A stretch of 64,000 nucleotides of DNA from Lachnospiraceae bacterium (GTDB lineage: Bacteria > Bacillota > Clostridia > Lachnospirales > Lachnospiraceae), in contig JAFZGJ010000147.1 in the NCBI GenBank assembly GCA_017555455.1, positions 1 to 64,000 on the forward strand, given 5' to 3'. Below are positions 44,049 through 52,789 of the stretch, piece after piece (within the stretch, counting starts at the first letter, position 1; the number at the start of each line of letters is the position of its first letter). Below the pieces are notes generated by a model, which saw only the letters and a list, made by a program, of their open reading frames with translations, was not told where the DNA came from and did not search any database. A program made the translations under genes and the position numbers.

Positions 44049-44745
44049 ATGGATTCAAAAACGCATCGGATATATTTCAGCATCACATCTTTCAGATTTG
44101 ATGAGCAAAGGGAAAGGCAAACCTTGGGGACAAACCGCAATATCCTATCTGTATAAAGTAGAAATGGAAAGGTATCTTAAAGAACCTTCCGTACATAGGG
44201 ATGCTCCGGCCCTTAGATTTGGCAGAGAAAATGAACAATACGCAGTCTCGTGGATAAAAGAAAATATCAATGAAAATATACGATATTATGAAACAGACTT
44301 TGAAGAAAAACCATTTATAACTGTGGACTGGGCTAGATTCGGAGCAACACCAGATGTAGATGTTCCGGATGAGAATGGAAATCCTATTGAGATAATAGAA
44401 ATCAAAACAACATATTCAGATTCATCGATATATACCTACTTCTCTCCTTCCAAACCTTATGAGAAGAAAAGAATTGAGGCTTTGAAAGAACATAGAGACC
44501 AAATGATAGGACAATTACTAGCTTGCCCCACTTGCAACAAAATATCAATATTAAAATATTGTCCTCAAAGAGATGATGAATGGGATACAAGGTCTCCTAT
44601 AGACATAAGCAGAGGAATTATCTTTACTTTCACAAGAGAAGAGTTTGGGGAATATATAGAGGAGGTGAAACAACGCATAATCCAAGCCGATGAGTACCTG
44701 AATACAGGATGCGAACTGGATTTAATTAATGAATACTATAAATAG
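44041..44745 (+). CDS. YqaJ-like viral exonuclease (PD-(D/E)XK), 234 aa
   Basis: RIGYISASHLSDLM at the N-terminus, the FGRENE motif, GATPDVDV (Asp ligand) and EIIEIKTTY (ExK catalytic pair) follow the order of lambda Exo/YqaJ nucleases. It would resect double-stranded ends for recombination together with the neighbouring ATPase and accessory protein. Confidence 0.85.
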   Translation: MDKWIQKRIGYISASHLSDLMSKGKGKPWGQTAISYLYKVEMERYLKEPSVHRDAPALRFGRENEQYAVSWIKENINENIRYYETDFEEKPFITVDWARFGATPDVDVPDENGNPIEIIEIKTTYSDSSIYTYFSPSKPYEKKRIEALKEHRDQMIGQLLACPTCNKISILKYCPQRDDEWDTRSPIDISRGIIFTFTREEFGEYIEEVKQRIIQADEYLNTGCELDLINEYYK

Positions 44746-44984
44746 TGCGACAAGGCAGACGCAGAGAAAATCTAACCGGACAAAAGTTTAACCGCATAAC
44801 ATTCATTGATTTTGTTGAAATGCAAAACGGACACGCTATATGGAAAGTCAAATGTGATTGCGGAGTAATATTTAACACATACGCATCCACAGTTAAATAT
44901 GGAACCACCAAATCTTGTGGATGCTTAAAAGCAGAAAACTGTAAAAAATTATTTTCAAAAGACAATGGAACAAAAACAAATTAA
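44745..44984 (+). CDS. Small zinc-binding protein, AP2/HNH-associated type (79 aa)
   Basis: It starts with GTG at 44745, sharing one base with the exonuclease stop, so it is probably coupled. NLTGQKFNRITFIDFVE, then KCDCG and CGCLK, form the zinc-knuckle module usually seen before AP2 DNA-binding domains in homing endonucleases. Here it stands alone, with no nuclease part. Confidence 0.65.
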   Translation: MRQGRRRENLTGQKFNRITFIDFVEMQNGHAIWKVKCDCGVIFNTYASTVKYGTTKSCGCLKAENCKKLFSKDNGTKTN

Positions 44985-46725
44985 ATTAATCGGACTTAAA
45001 GTTAAAAACAATGGAATCATTCAAGCAGCAGAATTAACACCTGATTTGCTATCAAAAAGGCTTGTCCTCGTTACCGGGAACATAGGCAATGGTAAGTCCA
45101 CATTATTAAATGCAGCTAAAATTGCCACATCAGGAACTGATGCAATAAAAAAATCAGATGTACTTCCGGAAGGATTCATAGCTGAAGCTCTGCTTATGGA
45201 TGGAGAGGTTCCGATTTATATAGGTGTCAAAAATACAAAATATCAAAGAGGCGAAAAGGCCGGAGAAGATAAACTAGAAACATACCTTTATACCAAAGAT
45301 GATAAAGGAAAAGCAATACAACCCGTTATAGATGGTGTCGCTTGGACCGCATCTCAGTATTGGAAGGCCCTTACAACAGAGTTAACACACTCATTGAATG
45401 ATTTATTTTCAGAAAACCAAACCACACATAGGAAACTTATAGAAAAACTATTCAAACAAGAGTTAGACGCTCTCAATGCCAATGAGGTTGTAGCGAGAAT
45501 CAACCTTGCTAGAGATGCCCGAAACGAGGCGAGAATAATGTGCCAATCTAATGGTGCGTTTATGGAAAGATTTCAATCAGAAGGATATAATGAGAGTCAA
45601 CTAGATGCATTAAAATATATCGACATTGATAAAATCAAAGAAGATATAAGAAATGCCGAGATAGAAAAAGACAGAGCCATCAACACACCTGAATCTGAAT
45701 ATCAATTAATATGTGCTAAGATAGATGCAAACAGAAACAAAGAATTGCAACGCATCAAAGATGAGGGTATTGCTATCAGAAACAAAATTAACGCTGAAAA
45801 ACAAAACAACTTGATAGAATATACTCAACAACTATCGAAGTACAATGAATCCAAGATGATGGCTGATAAATTGGTTGAAGACTACAAAAAAGTCCAAGAA
45901 GAAGTATATAAGTTCATCAACTTCAATAAAACATCTGAAATACGCAACGAACAAGGAAAACTAATCGAATGTACTGCCTCTAAAATTCAAAAAGATGTCG
46001 TATTTGCTATAGAAAATGCGTTTATAGAGAAGATGTCGCAAATTAAAGTAATTGATAAGCCAATAGAAAAAAGTGTGTCACAGGAACTAATAAACGCATT
46101 AAATCAAAAAGCAGAGGAGTATAACGCACTAGAATCCTCTCCGGTAATATATCCTGAGAAAGTCCAACCTGATACATCTGCAATCGACAAGAGCATAATG
46201 AACCTAAGAAACTCATTAATGTCTGCCGAAGAAAATAATAAAATATTCCAAAGATACCAACTATGGAGAAATTGGATTGAGGCAAAAGCACTTTACGAAA
46301 AAGAAGTAGATGAACTAAGAAAACTATATGCATCTATAGATACCGGCGTAGAAGGTATGAAAATCGTACCAAGAGACACAGACAGCGGAAAAGTAGAGGT
46401 ATGGATTATGTATAACGGACAATATAATCCTGCGTATTTTGGAAATAAAGAAAAACAATCAAGATTTATGTTTGACTACTCTTCTTTCCAAAGAACTATC
46501 ATAGGACTATTACTCCAATCAGCCAGACTAAACCTTAAATCAAGAGCATTGAGAGTAGCGTTCATAGATGATGTTGCATTTACACAAAACGACATATCTG
46601 TACTAACAAATATCGCAGAAGAATTAAACCTGAAACTAATAACAGCTTGGACTCACGAAGCAGATAAAGAACAACTAATGGATGGACAAGTATTAGTAGA
46701 CGGAGGAGAAGTATTTTTTAATTAA
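44965..46725 (+). CDS. SbcC/RecF-like recombination ATPase, 586 aa
   Basis: Walker A GNIGNGKST lies at residues 38-46. Long coiled-coil arms follow (about 200-440), then a C-terminal lobe with SSFQRTIIGLLLQSARLNLK (signature-like) and FIDDVAF (Walker B-like). The arrangement is that of SMC/SbcC proteins, which in phages act with a nuclease at DNA ends. No SbcD-type nuclease is seen nearby; the YqaJ-like exonuclease two genes upstream may be its partner. Confidence 0.8.
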   Translation: MEQKQIKLIGLKVKNNGIIQAAELTPDLLSKRLVLVTGNIGNGKSTLLNAAKIATSGTDAIKKSDVLPEGFIAEALLMDGEVPIYIGVKNTKYQRGEKAGEDKLETYLYTKDDKGKAIQPVIDGVAWTASQYWKALTTELTHSLNDLFSENQTTHRKLIEKLFKQELDALNANEVVARINLARDARNEARIMCQSNGAFMERFQSEGYNESQLDALKYIDIDKIKEDIRNAEIEKDRAINTPESEYQLICAKIDANRNKELQRIKDEGIAIRNKINAEKQNNLIEYTQQLSKYNESKMMADKLVEDYKKVQEEVYKFINFNKTSEIRNEQGKLIECTASKIQKDVVFAIENAFIEKMSQIKVIDKPIEKSVSQELINALNQKAEEYNALESSPVIYPEKVQPDTSAIDKSIMNLRNSLMSAEENNKIFQRYQLWRNWIEAKALYEKEVDELRKLYASIDTGVEGMKIVPRDTDSGKVEVWIMYNGQYNPAYFGNKEKQSRFMFDYSSFQRTIIGLLLQSARLNLKSRALRVAFIDDVAFTQNDISVLTNIAEELNLKLITAWTHEADKEQLMDGQVLVDGGEVFFN

Positions 46726-46738
46726 AGTAAAACTTTAG

Positions 46739-47365
46739 ATGATTAGCATTAACTACTTAATAATAAAAGAATTATACGCTTTAAGTTCTATCATCTATAT
46801 AAAGGGTATTGCAGATGCTAATAGCATCTGCGTACCTTATATAGCAGAAGAAACTGCTGAAAGAGATGATAAATACACAACATTCGTGACTTTGGATAAC
46901 GAAAAGGCAATAGAATGGAAAATGCAGGACTATCTTACAGTCGAAATAATGCCCCTAATATCAAAATCATCATTATTCAACCTCAGAAATTTTATTATAT
47001 TTCAATCAAATGAGGCCCAAGTAATAGCAATGTGCCATCTATTAGACTATATATACAGAATAGGACTTAAACATAATAGAAAATATGTGGGACACCAAAC
47101 AAACGAAATGTCATCCCATATAACAGGAAATTCCAGCACTTTTTTCACCCCGGAAGGCAGAGTATCGGTTCATTATTGGCACGACTTGTTAAGGAAATAC
47201 ATTGTAATAATAAAAAATACACAAGGAGAAGAATCAGTAATGGATGAGTTAAATCTCCTTATGGCAATATCACTTAAAAATCAACGAGAAATAAATCAAA
47301 TAAAACGAAATGAAGAAGAAAGAAGGTTATCCATCCTCTCACGAGAAGATATTTTACATAAGTAA
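46739..47365 (+). CDS. Hypothetical protein, 208 aa
   Basis: Mixed alpha/beta sequence with hydrophobic segments that are too short or charged for clear membrane spans, and a Lys/Glu-rich helical end (LKNQREINQIKRNEEERRL). It lies between the SbcC-like and helicase genes, so it is probably an early replication or recombination accessory. No motif is recognised. Confidence 0.6.
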   Translation: MISINYLIIKELYALSSIIYIKGIADANSICVPYIAEETAERDDKYTTFVTLDNEKAIEWKMQDYLTVEIMPLISKSSLFNLRNFIIFQSNEAQVIAMCHLLDYIYRIGLKHNRKYVGHQTNEMSSHITGNSSTFFTPEGRVSVHYWHDLLRKYIVIIKNTQGEESVMDELNLLMAISLKNQREINQIKRNEEERRLSILSREDILHK

Positions 47366-47393
47366 CGCAAGAACTACTAACGCTAATAGAATA

Positions 47394-47678
47394 ATGATTT
47401 TTCCTTACGGATTCTTATTCAATAGCAAGATAATAGATTACGCTAAACCCGGAGATATAATACAATTCAAGGATGACAAATGCTTTAAACTGCTTGATAA
47501 ATGCACTGTACATCCTTACAGTGTTTACGCAAATATTATATCTCAAATGATATTCGGTAAGCCTATGAGAGACATTTTTAATGAATGGAAACAAAAATAT
47601 AAACAGGATATATATGATGACACCATCGGCATTATCGTTTATGAACCAACACAAGTAGATATGAAGAAATATGATTAA
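47394..47678 (+). CDS. Hypothetical protein, 94 aa
   Basis: I chose ATG 47394 (MIFPYGFLF), 28 bases after the upstream stop. The frame is open back to ATG 47310 inside the preceding gene. 'IDYAKPGDIIQFKDDKCFKL' looks like a small beta-barrel of the ASCH/PUA type, a weak reading. The end overlaps the helicase start by 8 bp. Confidence 0.55.
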   Translation: MIFPYGFLFNSKIIDYAKPGDIIQFKDDKCFKLLDKCTVHPYSVYANIISQMIFGKPMRDIFNEWKQKYKQDIYDDTIGIIVYEPTQVDMKKYD

Positions 47679-49161
47679 ATTAAGAGATTATCAAGACAAA
47701 CTCATCTCAGATATTAGATACTCTCTCCCAAAAAACAAAAGAATAATAGCGCAAGCGACAACAGGTGCAGGAAAAACCGTAGTATTCGCACACATTGCAA
47801 AAATGGCTATGCAAAAGAATAGCAATATCCTTATAGTGTGCCATAGAACAGAAGTCGTAACGCAAAATGCTAAGGAATGTGAGAATGTGGGAGTCGAAAC
47901 AACGATAATATCTCCAAAAACAAAAAAGACTCCGACAACTAAATGCTCATCAGCGATGGCACAAACACTCCTTAGAAGAACTGAAAAAAAAGAATGGGCA
48001 GAGTATCTGAAAACAATAGATATTCTGATTATAGATGAAGCTCACGATTGTAGTAGTAACTTCCTATTTGAACATATTAAACCTGAATGTTTCGTAATAG
48101 GATTTACTGCCACCCCTGTAAGATATGGGAATCAAAGACAATTAGGATATGACTACAATGATATAGTAACTGGACCAAGCACTCAACTTTTGATAGACAA
48201 AGGATTCCTATGTAAATGTCGGCTATTCTCCCTTGATGCCCCTAAAATGGATGATGTGGAATATGACTATGGTAGAGGTGACTTCTCTCTCTCTCAAATG
48301 GCTCAGAAGTTTAAATCAAAACCAAGATATGTGGGGACTGTAGATAATTGGGAAAGAATAGCAAAAGGAACTAAAACAATCGTATTCTGTTGCACTTCTG
48401 AACAAACCATAGAAATAACAAAAGAATTTAATGCAAGAGGTTATAATGCCCGATACTTACTATCGGGCAACTTTGATGAAGAAGAAGAATATTCCGGAAA
48501 AAGACAAAAAACATTAGAAGACTTTGCTGATAATAAATTTGACATCCTAGTCAATCTCGGAATACTTACTGCCGGATTTAACCAAAAAGACATCAAAACT
48601 TGTGTTCTCTGCTACTCTACGACAAGTATTACAAAGTATCTGCAATCAATAGGAAGAGCATCCAGACCACACCCATCAAAAAATGGAGAGTTCCTACTGC
48701 TCGATATGGGGGCAAACTTTGAAAGACTAGGCAGATACGAAGATGACCGCAAATGGCATCTATTCCATAACACAGGCAAAGGAGGTGGCCCGGCTCCCGT
48801 AAAAGAATGTCCAATAGATAAAAAGGGATGCGGAAGACTCCTTCCTATCCAAGTGCAAGACTGCCCATTCTGCGGATACCACTTTCCAACAAAACAAGAA
48901 GAATATCAAGTTGAACTGCAAGAAATTTTAGCAAAAAATGAAGAAGAACCCGACACAATTGAGAAATATGCAGCAAGAAAAAAACTACAGGGATGGTCTA
49001 ATCCAAGGATATTGGCATCGCTTTGTGCTAAAAATCCTAACTCCCAAAAAGATGTATTCATGAAAGCAATAAAAGTGCTCAACACAAATCATGGAGCAAA
49101 AATAACCCCACAGTATTGGCACTTTTTTTCAAAAAATATTTTGCACAAATCTAAAAAATAA
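47671..49161 (+). CDS. SF2 DEAD/DEAH-type helicase with zinc ribbon, 496 aa
   Basis: The motifs are in order: Q-like RDYQ at residues 5-8, TTGAGKT (29-36), DEAHD (~118-122), GFTATP, and QSIGRASRPH (motif VI). A C-terminal zinc ribbon (CPIDKKGCGR ... CPFCGYHF) follows at about residues 385-410. It likely unwinds DNA during recombination or replication restart. It is the last gene of the rightward recombination operon; a plus-strand promoter lies in its last codons. Confidence 0.9.
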   Translation: MIKLRDYQDKLISDIRYSLPKNKRIIAQATTGAGKTVVFAHIAKMAMQKNSNILIVCHRTEVVTQNAKECENVGVETTIISPKTKKTPTTKCSSAMAQTLLRRTEKKEWAEYLKTIDILIIDEAHDCSSNFLFEHIKPECFVIGFTATPVRYGNQRQLGYDYNDIVTGPSTQLLIDKGFLCKCRLFSLDAPKMDDVEYDYGRGDFSLSQMAQKFKSKPRYVGTVDNWERIAKGTKTIVFCCTSEQTIEITKEFNARGYNARYLLSGNFDEEEEYSGKRQKTLEDFADNKFDILVNLGILTAGFNQKDIKTCVLCYSTTSITKYLQSIGRASRPHPSKNGEFLLLDMGANFERLGRYEDDRKWHLFHNTGKGGGPAPVKECPIDKKGCGRLLPIQVQDCPFCGYHFPTKQEEYQVELQEILAKNEEEPDTIEKYAARKKLQGWSNPRILASLCAKNPNSQKDVFMKAIKVLNTNHGAKITPQYWHFFSKNILHKSKK

Positions 49162-49170
49162 CTACATTTG
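49140..49170 (+). promoter_or_regulatory. Bacteroidota-type promoter at the end of the helicase gene
   Basis: TTTG (49140-49143), 19 bases, then TACATTTG (49163-49170), a full consensus match. The only sequence downstream before a terminator is an ~80-base gap. Confidence 0.7.
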
Positions 49171-49176
49171 TCAGTG

Positions 49177-49256
49177 AGTTAAATACTCCTTTTTCATAAA
49201 ATTAAATTGTGTGGTATTAGAAAACAAGCCTCCCCAAAAGGGAGGCTCTTTTTTTT
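49177..49256 (+). ncRNA. Candidate ~80-nt small RNA between convergent operons
   Basis: It would start ~7 bases after the promoter and end at a strong terminator: AGCCTCCC (49227-49234) and GGGAGGCT (49240-49247), loop CAAAA, then TCTTTTTTTT. There is no ATG frame. The terminator also serves the helicase operon, so a promoter placed just before it makes sense only for a short RNA. The 5' part (49177-49226) is AT-rich and would be the free region. Confidence 0.55.
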
Positions 49257-49584
49257 AGAACGGTAGGTCATCCTTACCATCATTAGGTCCAGAAGAAACA
49301 TCAATCTCCTTAGAAGTAACACCTTCTATCTCTATCTTCCAAGCCCTCGCAGATGTAAACCACTTGCCTTGCCACTCTCTTGATGAAACATCGTATTGAG
49401 CAGTAATATCCGCACCAACAACCGCTTTGCCACAGTTAGTATCACTAACATCAACAGCTAAGTCTTTGGGGTATTTGCCCGATTCATCGTGAATAACAAT
49501 AGTCTGCATTGACCATTGACTACCATCTTTCTTTGTGCCGGTCTTTACCTCACCGACAAACTTAACGATACCTTTAATTTCCAT
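49255..49584 (-). CDS. SSB-like OB-fold protein, 109 aa
   Basis: MEIKGIVKFVGEVKTGTKKD and the beta-strand pattern match DUF3127-type single-strand DNA-binding proteins of Bacteroidota. The acidic tail ends DDLPF, like the protein-docking tip of bacterial SSB. It would coat single-stranded DNA during replication. It is the last gene of the leftward replication operon and overlaps the upstream gene by 11 bp. Confidence 0.8.
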   Translation of the reverse strand: MEIKGIVKFVGEVKTGTKKDGSQWSMQTIVIHDESGKYPKDLAVDVSDTNCGKAVVGADITAQYDVSSREWQGKWFTSARAWKIEIEGVTSKEIDVSSGPNDGKDDLPF

Positions 49585-50188
49585 TTTCTCTATCTATATT
49601 TAATTGAGTTTTATAATCATATTCTATACCTTGCTCGATACACCTATTGCGATACTCACAATACTTACACTCATCAATAGTGTCATCCGTTTCCTCTATC
49701 GCAACCCTATATCTACAATTTAAACAATTCTCAGGAAGATATATCCTAGGTGGCTCCAATTGCTCTTTCTCACTATCATCAAAATCTAAAACCTTATTCA
49801 TAAACTTCTCCACAATAGCACCTTGTTTGTAGTCCAAAGTACCATCTTCAATAGACTGAACGAGGTCATTGCTGATTTTCTTCATAATGACGCTCTTTAT
49901 CTTACTGCCATCAAAAGCATCCTTGTCTTCACTTTCCTCAGACTCTCCAAAAAAATGTTCCTCTAACTGAGCAGTACGAGTCTTGATGTAATTAATGACA
50001 TCACTATTACGCATAAAAGCATTTAACTGAGCATTAGCCCTACTCGGACTGATGCCTACGGCAAATAACTGCTGAAACAACTCTTTAGGGTCATATATCC
50101 GCAATATGTAACAGTCTAAAAATGCCATCTGCATCTCGGTTAACTCTGATAGCCTATTCTTTATCCTCTTTGGCAATATTAAATCCAT
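49574..50188 (-). CDS. Terminase-small-subunit-like protein with C-terminal zinc site, 204 aa
   Basis: The N-terminal ~70 residues (LTEMQMAFLDCYILRI; SPSRANAQLNAFMRNSDVIN) resemble the helix-turn-helix part of small terminases. The C-terminus has CLNCRYR ... CKYCEYRNRC, four or more cysteines that probably bind zinc. It may be the small terminase located far from terL, or a DNA-binding replication factor. It overlaps both neighbours. Confidence 0.5.
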   Translation of the reverse strand: MDLILPKRIKNRLSELTEMQMAFLDCYILRIYDPKELFQQLFAVGISPSRANAQLNAFMRNSDVINYIKTRTAQLEEHFFGESEESEDKDAFDGSKIKSVIMKKISNDLVQSIEDGTLDYKQGAIVEKFMNKVLDFDDSEKEQLEPPRIYLPENCLNCRYRVAIEETDDTIDECKYCEYRNRCIEQGIEYDYKTQLNIDRENGN

Positions 50189-50603
50189 CTGACTTCCAAA
50201 TAATATTATTACGCTTACATCTATTTAAATAATTCAAGACAGTAACCGGACTTATCCCTGCTGAAATATCTCCACTTAACACCTTCTTGAACATCTCTAA
50301 ATCATCTACAAAACAAGCTCGGCCCGGTAATACATCTATCATCCATTGACATTGACGCTTCAAGTGACTAACACTATGCGATGCACCCGGCAACTTTAAT
50401 TCATACCCAAATAATAAACCCTCTGGATTAACATATAATAAATCACAGACTCCAGCAGTTAATCCGACACCTAACTTAACAGTGACATTCCTCCCTTCGT
50501 TAAATACAGCAAATAACCTCTTGCCATATAATTCGGGATTACTATTCTTCGCATAAATAACACAAGCCTGTTGAAACTGGGCCTCACTACGAAACTCCGA
50601 CAT
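50154..50603 (-). CDS. VRR-NUC-type nuclease, 149 aa
   Basis: The order E (FRSEAQFQ), GVCDLLY and YELKLPGASHSVSHLKRQCQ gives the catalytic E...D...ExK and the trailing Gln helix of the VRR-NUC family, which includes Holliday-junction resolvase-like enzymes of phages. It probably resolves or trims branched DNA. It overlaps the terminase-small-like gene by 35 bp. Confidence 0.8.
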   Translation of the reverse strand: MSEFRSEAQFQQACVIYAKNSNPELYGKRLFAVFNEGRNVTVKLGVGLTAGVCDLLYVNPEGLLFGYELKLPGASHSVSHLKRQCQWMIDVLPGRACFVDDLEMFKKVLSGDISAGISPVTVLNYLNRCKRNNIIWKSDGFNIAKEDKE

Positions 50604-50606
50604 AAA

Positions 50607-50879
50607 TCACTCCAAAATCCCTACATTCAACCAAAATTCTACTGATTTCCAAGCTAAAGAACCATAATCCCTGCCTATCTCTACTCCACTGTCATCAATC
50701 GCAATGATGGTAGGGACACTCTTAATACCATATCTTTCTGCCATCTCTGTGCCTTCATCAGTATCCATATCGTACACATCCAAAGGAATATTAAATCTTT
50801 CACATTCTTCTTTCAACCTAGGAGCAAGTTGTCTGCAAGGAAAACACCACGAAGGTGCACTAAACTCTAATATCTTCAT
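50607..50879 (-). CDS. Thioredoxin-like protein, 90 aa
   Basis: The active site WCFPC (Cys12, Cys15) and the cis-Pro region KSVPTII (about residue 62) mark a complete thioredoxin fold. I chose ATG 50879; an upstream TTG at 50891 is less likely. It may reduce a phage or host reductase; no phage ribonucleotide reductase is seen in this window. Confidence 0.9.
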   Translation of the reverse strand: MKILEFSAPSWCFPCRQLAPRLKEECERFNIPLDVYDMDTDEGTEMAERYGIKSVPTIIAIDDSGVEIGRDYGSLAWKSVEFWLNVGILE

Positions 50880-51024
50880 TATTTCTTTCAATTTGTCTTA
50901 AATTTCTTATTGCTATGTCTATTGCTTCTCCAAAAACCTTCGGAGAATGAGGCATCGTGTCTCCCTTTCCCCTTCGCCATTTCTGAGTGTCGTGCAATAC
51001 CTTAATCGCTGTTTTTATATCCAT
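50860..51024 (-). CDS. Small conserved phage protein, 54 aa
   Basis: The frame reads MDIKTAIKVLHDTQKWRRGK and ends NEDIRV, with TAG at 50862-50860. The AIKVL-x-x-x-x-x-WRRG pattern recurs in small phage proteins of unknown function. It overlaps the upstream gene (ends 51002) and the thioredoxin start (50879), so it completes the run of overlapping genes here. Confidence 0.65.
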   Translation of the reverse strand: MDIKTAIKVLHDTQKWRRGKGDTMPHSPKVFGEAIDIAIRNLRQIERNNEDIRV

Positions 51025-51247
51025 AACCAGTGTTCCTCAGATAATCATTCCACTTACAATGAACATCCCACCAAAAATCAAAACCCTCTAATGTGTGTTC
51101 CAACAAAAAAACACATATCACATAATCTTCAGGAGACTCACCTTCACTATATAAACGGAAATTACTATACCCTTTACAGTTGCGGTCAAACTGACATTTG
51201 TATCCAAACTCTATCAAAAAATCTTTAAATAGCTCTCTGTATTCCAT
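51002..51247 (-). CDS. Hypothetical protein, 81 aa
   Basis: An acidic/aromatic compact protein (GYKCQFDRNCKGYSNFRLYS) with two cysteines. Overlap with the 54-residue gene and an 10-base gap to the Toprim gene place it firmly in the operon. The function is unknown. Confidence 0.6.
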   Translation of the reverse strand: MEYRELFKDFLIEFGYKCQFDRNCKGYSNFRLYSEGESPEDYVICVFLLEHTLEGFDFWWDVHCKWNDYLRNTGYGYKNSD

Positions 51248-51257
51248 CTCATTTTTT

Positions 51258-52202
51258 CTACAAAGTTAATCTTTTTATCAATATAAAATCAGCAATGTCC
51301 CACTTTTCACCTACATTTATACCACATCTCTCCCACCAAGGCCATACTTTACCCATTTTTGCCCACTCATCAACAGCATCAACATCCGGAACCAAATAAA
51401 CATCATAATCCTTATTCCACAACCTATCCAACATATCTAAATTATTCTTGCCACCACAAGCAACCCAATTGAAATCCGGATACTCCAAGTGACATATAAT
51501 AGCACTCTTCTCACTCTCTACAACAAACACAGGCCGACCTTCAACCAATGTGTCCTCGCCAAAAAAACAACTACCAGTGTAACCATCCTTCCTCTTGTAC
51601 TTACGCATCGGCCTCTCATCCTTTAATCTATGACCATCATACCCGTAAAACATAGATTTGTCATAACAGATACGACCTTCCATATCCTTATACCAAAAAC
51701 GAGTAGAATATGTATGAGTATTTTTTGATTTTAAGCCCGTAGAGACATTATATTTACGAAAAGCAGTAATCACCTTGCAAGGGTCGTAAACTTGGCTTAA
51801 GAAGCCGAAAAGAGGGCAAAACCACCTATTACTAGCACCACCTTCCTCTATAAATCGCCAAGGCTCTACATATTTCACCGGACCAACATACTCAGCATCC
51901 CCAAAAACTAACTCTACCTTCTCTATCCCTCGTAAAATATTATTCACTTGCCGATTATCCATACATCCATAAGTGACTAACCAAGACCATAAGGTGACAC
52001 TATCGCCACCTTGTTCCAAGATGATTGGCATACGGTCTCGCAAACCCTGCTTAACAACCATCTTGTCAGCCCTATCGTGTGGTTCCCCGTTCAACCTGTA
52101 TGGGCCATACCAATACCTACCACGCAGAACAAGCCTCGGTAAGCCCATAATCTCAGGCAAACGCATAAAAACACTATCCCAGTCTATTTCATCCCTTTTC
52201 AT
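51258..52202 (-). CDS. Toprim-domain protein, primase-like (314 aa)
   Basis: VFVVESEKSAIICHLEYP (Toprim Glu), ACGGKNNL and YLVPDVDAVDEW (DxD) mark a Toprim domain in the C-terminal third. The N-terminal part has Trp/Tyr-rich 'RGRYWYGPYRLNGEPHDRAD'. It resembles the DUF6371-type proteins of Bacteroidota mobile elements. It may act with the D5-like helicase in primer synthesis. I chose ATG 52202; TTG 52211 is an alternative. Confidence 0.7.
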   Translation of the reverse strand: MKRDEIDWDSVFMRLPEIMGLPRLVLRGRYWYGPYRLNGEPHDRADKMVVKQGLRDRMPIILEQGGDSVTLWSWLVTYGCMDNRQVNNILRGIEKVELVFGDAEYVGPVKYVEPWRFIEEGGASNRWFCPLFGFLSQVYDPCKVITAFRKYNVSTGLKSKNTHTYSTRFWYKDMEGRICYDKSMFYGYDGHRLKDERPMRKYKRKDGYTGSCFFGEDTLVEGRPVFVVESEKSAIICHLEYPDFNWVACGGKNNLDMLDRLWNKDYDVYLVPDVDAVDEWAKMGKVWPWWERCGINVGEKWDIADFILIKRLTL

Positions 52203-52782
52203 CTTGCACAACTCTCCATTCTCTGTATTTTTTTAATTCTTCTTGATATTGTTCCGTATTAACATATCCACAACACCTATCAAACTCAGGACAAAACCCC
52301 CTGTAAAGACACTCCGGCACACATTTCTCTGCAAGAATAGGGTCAACCTCTCTCAAATACTCTATGACCAATTTCCACGCATCCCTCGTTTCCTTACTCG
52401 CACAGCGACATAATCTTTTACGAGAGATATTAATAAACGCCTGTGCATTACAAGTCATATCCATATCATTCAATAAGCCTTGTGGTAACTCATCCCTGTT
52501 GAGTCCCCTAAGAACTTCACTTCGGTCAGTTCTTTGTGTGCTTACAAACTTTTCACACCCTTCGTGATGTCGTACAAGATGAGTTGAAACCCACATCTTA
52601 ATATCATTCCAAGTGAAATCGTATTCTAACAGCCTGATAGGACTATGCTCGGCAAGAAGAATTTTCCTCTTAAACTCGTTAGAAGGCTCTTTCGTAATTG
52701 GATGCTTTCCAACTGTTCTCCTTGCAGCATTTAAAACCCTCTTCCAATCCGGCTTGACACATTCAAATCTTGAAACTTTCAT
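52189..52782 (-). CDS. thyX: Flavin-dependent thymidylate synthase (ThyX)-like, 197 aa
   Basis: The HLVRHHEGCEKFVSTQR stretch (residues 68-84) matches the ThyX motif RHRxxSxxxxSxR apart from small changes. The N-terminal half (LLAEHSPIRLLEYDFTWNDI) is also typical. The start MKVSRFECV at 52782 lies just after the dUTPase stop (52790). It makes dTMP from dUMP, so it acts directly after dUTPase in the same operon. A cysteine-rich C-terminus (CVPECLYRGFCPEFDRCCGY) is an extra feature. Confidence 0.8.
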   Translation of the reverse strand: MKVSRFECVKPDWKRVLNAARRTVGKHPITKEPSNEFKRKILLAEHSPIRLLEYDFTWNDIKMWVSTHLVRHHEGCEKFVSTQRTDRSEVLRGLNRDELPQGLLNDMDMTCNAQAFINISRKRLCRCASKETRDAWKLVIEYLREVDPILAEKCVPECLYRGFCPEFDRCCGYVNTEQYQEELKKYREWRVVQDEKG

Positions 52783-52789
52783 TTTTTTA

